NCBI GenBank assembly: GCA_023393265.1
Contig: JAEWME010000415.1
Location: 1 to 8,031, forward strand
Direction of reading: 5' to 3'
Length of the DNA: 8,031 bases
Origin: Bacteroidota bacterium
Lineage (GTDB): Bacteria; Bacteroidota; Bacteroidia; Bacteroidales; Prolixibacteraceae
Position numbers and translations under genes: made by a program. The notes beneath the pieces were generated by a model. That model searched no databases. It had not been told where the DNA came from and saw only the letters and a list, made by a program, of their open reading frames with translations. Of this stretch, positions 5,989 to 8,031 are shown in pieces (position 1 is the stretch's first letter; each line of letters starts with the position of its first letter).

Positions 5989-6336
5989 TTATTCGCCCAG
6001 TGCTTCGCGTGCCTGATGAATCGCATCGCTTATTTTTGCAATCGCCTCGCGACAGCAGGATTTCGCTGCAACCAAATCAGGCTTTACTAAAATATGGTAT
6101 TCAATTTCGTCCAAATCCTGAGCTGCCTGATAAAGTCCAAAGAATTTAAATGAGGCTTTGGCTTTATGAACCTGCTCTCCTAATGGAGTTAAATCTTCGG
6201 CCTGATCTTCATGTTGAATCATTAAAAGCAGAGCTTCTGCCTTATCGATAAATTTCAGTAACATATCCGCAAAAAAGGCTTCGTCGCCATTTGCTGCAAT
6301 CTTCAATTGGCCGGAGTTAAACTGGTCGTAGCGCAT
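5989..6336 (-). CDS. Stand-alone Hpt phosphotransfer protein
   Basis: This encodes a 115-residue helical protein made of one histidine phosphotransfer domain. The signature is VHKAKASFKFFGL with phospho-acceptor H57, followed by K60, S62 and G67, matching the H-x-x-K-x-S-x-x-x-x-G pattern of Hpt domains. There is no kinase ATP-binding domain, receiver or membrane segment. Hpt proteins carry phosphate from the receiver of a hybrid histidine kinase to a final response regulator. The gene is directly upstream of the NtrC-type regulator, 33 bases apart and on the same strand, so the two probably form the last steps of a phosphorelay whose hybrid kinase is encoded elsewhere or outside the window. 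The ATG at 6336 gives the normal Hpt length; no Shine-Dalgarno is visible. Confidence 0.85.
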   Translation of the reverse strand: MRYDQFNSGQLKIAANGDEAFFADMLLKFIDKAEALLLMIQHEDQAEDLTPLGEQVHKAKASFKFFGLYQAAQDLDEIEYHILVKPDLVAAKSCCREAIAKISDAIHQAREALGE

Positions 6337-6409
6337 AAGTCTGCTTCTGGTTCGTTGTTATGTGTAACAAAAAAGCAAAAAGAAAGATCAAGTACAAACA
6401 ACAATTAAC

Positions 6410-6425
6410 TTAATATTGATATTAA
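6410..6425. promoter_or_regulatory. A/T palindrome upstream of the Hpt-regulator operon
   Basis: TTAATAT-TG-ATATTAA is a perfect 7-bp inverted repeat with a 2-base spacer, centred about 80 bases before the Hpt start, in a very A/T-rich stretch. It has the shape of a dimeric regulator site, but A/T-rich palindromes also arise by chance. Confidence 0.25.
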
Positions 6426-6440
6426 AACGCTACTCTGTAA

Positions 6441-6478
6441 AGAAAAGAGGACAATCCTTTAGTGGTGATTGTCCTCTT
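6441..6478 (-). terminator. Intrinsic terminator of the 61-residue small-protein gene
   Basis: A perfect 12-bp stem (AAGAGGACAATC 6445-6456 / GATTGTCCTCTT 6467-6478) has a 10-base loop. On the minus strand the stem runs into TTTTCTTT (6448-6441). It begins 22 bases after the small-protein stop and separates that gene from the Hpt-regulator operon. The plus strand has no T run. Confidence 0.85.
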
Positions 6479-6500
6479 CGTAAATTACGAATATAAAAAT

Positions 6501-6686
6501 CTAGGCTTTCTCTTCAGGATGATTTTCTGCCCATTCTTTTGCTTTGCTAATTGCAATCGGAATAGCAGTTCCGTCATCCATCTTTTCTTTTTCGACCAGC
6601 GCATTGGCAATTTCAATCGCCTTGTGCCTGACCCGTTTATCCAGATTTTTCATCGAATCGGGATATTTTCGTTTTGTCCATGGCAT
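6501..6686 (-). CDS. Conserved small protein, MPWT-type (possibly ChaB/DUF2188-related)
   Basis: This encodes a 61-residue soluble, charged protein beginning MPWTKRKYPDSMKNLDKRVR and continuing HKAIEIANALVEKEKMDDGTAIPIAISKAKEWAENHPEEKA. I recognise the type, MPWT-x3-YP-x-SMKNL-x3-VR-x-KAIEIANAL followed by AIxIAIxxAxxWA, as a widespread small bacterial protein often labelled ChaB-like or found with DUF2188 domains; its function is not established. Two helices seem likely (about 18-35 and 43-56). The ATG at 6686 is preferred over the upstream in-frame TTG at 6716, because the conserved family sequence starts at MPWT. It is monocistronic as seen, ended by a strong hairpin, and its upstream region has been closed off by the insertion sequence only about 60 bases away. 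Confidence 0.75.
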   Translation of the reverse strand: MPWTKRKYPDSMKNLDKRVRHKAIEIANALVEKEKMDDGTAIPIAISKAKEWAENHPEEKA

Positions 6687-6717
6687 GAGTTTGTATTTTA
6701 AATTCTGAAAATTCAAA

Positions 6718-6746
6718 GAAGGCAGACCGTCAAACGGTCTGTTTTC
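6718..6746 (+). terminator. Terminator-like hairpin between the small-protein gene and the IS
   Basis: CAGACCGT (6723-6730), loop CAA, ACGGTCTG (6734-6741) is a perfect 8-bp stem, extended on the plus-strand RNA by two G-U and three further pairs to 6718/6746 and with TTTT at 6742-6745. It works best in the plus direction, where no gene precedes it in the window. On the minus strand the outer pairs become A-C mismatches and the T run is broken. Confidence 0.5.
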
Positions 6747-6764
6747 GCGTAGTGACCGGGCACA

Positions 6765-7955
6765 CTAGTGTCCCATTAAAATTGGGACGTTATTAATATT
6801 AAACAAATTTGTCTCATTAAGCCTAAAACGTTCTTTGTCATTTTGAAATTTAGTTCTCTCAAAGAGGCCTCGAAGATGAGTTTTATCAGTCAATGATATA
6901 CTCAGTATTTGCAAAACCTCGTAAGTACTTCTTTCAAGATTCATGTTTTTCTGGACAATTGCTACCAAGCAGTAGGTACATATAGCAATGTAAATCTGGA
7001 TACGAACCGCATTTTCAGTAGTACCCCAGAATTTTTTGATTTTCAGATGTTGCTTTAGCCATTTAAAGAATAGCTCGACTTGCCAGCGGTTCTTATAAAG
7101 TTCAGCAACTTGAAGAGCAGAAATGTGCATTGCATTGGTTAAGAATGCAAACTCACGCTTTTGTTCTTCATCCCAATATCTGACCATTCGAAGACGTTCT
7201 GGATAATATTGCCTGGGATAAAAACCAGTCAATTCAATCGTTACATCTGAAAGTACGTTCTTGGGCATTCTTCGTTTCCATTTGATTATCTTGTATTGAA
7301 GATTCTTCTTTGCTCTGACAACGAAGAAGGCATCTATCCGATGAATCCTGTACAACATCTTGAAGTGATTATATGCACGATCAAATATGTAATATGATCC
7401 TGATTCATAAGGAATTTCTTTCATTGCCGTAGAGTCGTGTACCGAAGCTTCAGTAATATGAAAGAATGCTGGGATTTGTGTTTCTACATCGTATAATGTA
7501 TGCACTTTGATTCCGCCTTTTTTCTTGCGGAACTTCGCCCACCAGAATACAGAAAGGCACAGGTCAATCGTTGTTGAATCAAAAGCGTAGACATTGCCAT
7601 CAAGCTTGAAGAAGTCAGAAACTCGTTTCTGCCTGGCTTCGTTAACCAGATAGTAAGCATATTCTTCAAAGATGCGACAGTCTCTGTCTTGATTAGCTCT
7701 GGCTAAGGATGATTTTGAAACATTCTTGCCTAAACCCAAATGATAAGATTTGGAATGATGAGCATCAATTGCAACAATCAAATCTCTCAGGCTTTCACGA
7801 TTTGATAATTGCCCGAACATCAGAGCAAGCAATTGATTCCAACAAGTGAAATGCTTCACGTATTTGTCACCGTCATACTTGCGAACGATGTAGTTGAACT
7901 TATTCCTATCCAGGAACGATGCTAACTGAGCAAAAACGTATTTATCCTTATGCAT
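6765..7955 (-). CDS. IS4-family DDE transposase, apparently intact
   Basis: This encodes a 396-residue cut-and-paste transposase. The N-terminal 75 residues match the DUF4372-type DNA-binding region (FAQLASFLDRNKFNYIVRKY, then HFTCWNQLLALMFGQLSNRESLRDL). The catalytic domain shows D126 in AFDSTTIDL, D192 in FDRAYNHF, and E294 within the IS4 signature Y287-x2-R290-x3-E294-x6-K301 (YKNRWQVELFFKWLKQHLK). Length and all three acidic residues are intact and there is no internal stop or frameshift, so the enzyme is probably active. The start at 7955 gives the standard N-terminus. The C-terminus (PILMGH) is encoded by the IS end itself. It is read in the same direction as the small-protein gene beyond it, so transposase readthrough could reach that gene. 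Confidence 0.95.
   Translation of the reverse strand: MHKDKYVFAQLASFLDRNKFNYIVRKYDGDKYVKHFTCWNQLLALMFGQLSNRESLRDLIVAIDAHHSKSYHLGLGKNVSKSSLARANQDRDCRIFEEYAYYLVNEARQKRVSDFFKLDGNVYAFDSTTIDLCLSVFWWAKFRKKKGGIKVHTLYDVETQIPAFFHITEASVHDSTAMKEIPYESGSYYIFDRAYNHFKMLYRIHRIDAFFVVRAKKNLQYKIIKWKRRMPKNVLSDVTIELTGFYPRQYYPERLRMVRYWDEEQKREFAFLTNAMHISALQVAELYKNRWQVELFFKWLKQHLKIKKFWGTTENAVRIQIYIAICTYCLVAIVQKNMNLERSTYEVLQILSISLTDKTHLRGLFERTKFQNDKERFRLNETNLFNINNVPILMGH
6770..6788. repeat. Small inverted repeat at the transposase 3' end
   Basis: GTCCCA (6770-6775) and TGGGAC (6783-6788) flank a 7-base A/T loop inside the last codons of the transposase. GTCCC also belongs to the neighbouring palindrome around CACTAGTG (6763-6770). 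The nested symmetry is typical of an IS terminus and may be part of the transposase binding site. Confidence 0.4.
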
Positions 7956-8031
7956 TTGCTAATCTGTTAATGAATAGCGAAAATGCAAATTGAAATCCGT
8001 TTAATCGGTAAAAGCCTGTAACAAACTAAAT
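7956..8031. other. IS region upstream of the transposase start
   Basis: These 76 A/T-rich bases presumably hold the transposase promoter and the approach to the right terminal repeat. A loose inverted pairing (GCATTTGC near 7953 with GCGAAAATGC near 7977) is visible. No terminal repeat copy matching the left end is present, so the IS continues past the edge. Confidence 0.4.

Larger units (their letters stand above)
6750..8031 (-). mobile_element. IS4-family insertion sequence, right end beyond the window
   Basis: The element consists of one complete transposase gene and its flanks. The left end lies near 6750, where a symmetrical sequence (GGGC at 6758-6761, then ACACTAGTGTCCC to 6774) contains the transposase stop codon, as is usual for compact IS ends. 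No inverted copy of this terminus is found between the transposase start and base 8031, so the right terminal repeat and the target duplication must lie outside. The exact left boundary is therefore estimated, not proven. Confidence 0.7.

Noticed and set aside
1..8031. CRISPR arrays, tRNA or rRNA genes, tandem repeats, toxin-antitoxin or defence systems
   Set aside because: No regularly spaced repeats, cloverleaf-like sequences or recognisable defence domains were seen on either strand.

Overview
The window looks like chromosomal DNA of a member of the Bacteroidota, perhaps a marine or sediment lineage such as the Marinilabiliales. This is inferred from protein families typical of that phylum, weak or absent Shine-Dalgarno sequences with A/T-rich leaders, and an IS4-family transposase of a type common there. 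The exact taxon cannot be fixed from the sequence.

Layout from left to right. Bases 1-22 may be the first codons of a minus-strand gene leaving the window. A leader region of about 300 bases follows, then a plus-strand YihY/BrkB-family membrane protein gene (321-1226). It converges on a minus-strand gene set, and two back-to-back hairpins (1263-1317) terminate one side each. The minus-strand set, read from its 5' end, is a hemerythrin-like HHE protein (3761-3318), a 68-residue two-helix membrane protein (3297-3091), an AsmA-like envelope protein of 515 residues (3062-1515) and a 50-residue lmo0937-type membrane peptide (1479-1327). Gaps of 20-35 bases make this very likely one operon. Upstream on the same strand are a small coiled-coil lipoprotein (4377-3934) and then a two-gene signalling unit: an Hpt phosphotransfer protein (6336-5989) followed by an NtrC-type sigma-54-dependent response regulator (5955-4591). 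Next come a 61-residue conserved small protein (6686-6501) with its own terminator, and an IS4-family element (about 6750 to beyond the right edge) whose transposase is complete but whose right end is outside the window.

The gene set is dominated by small or poorly characterised envelope proteins together with a di-iron (hemerythrin) protein, lying next to a phosphorelay output regulator that has no histidine kinase beside it. A reasonable inference is a cell-envelope or oxygen/oxidative-stress response locus. The regulatory link to the adjacent Hpt/regulator pair is not proven: no canonical GG-N10-GC sigma-54 promoter was found in the intergenic regions of the window. No CRISPR array, tRNA, rRNA or obviously new defence-type system was seen.
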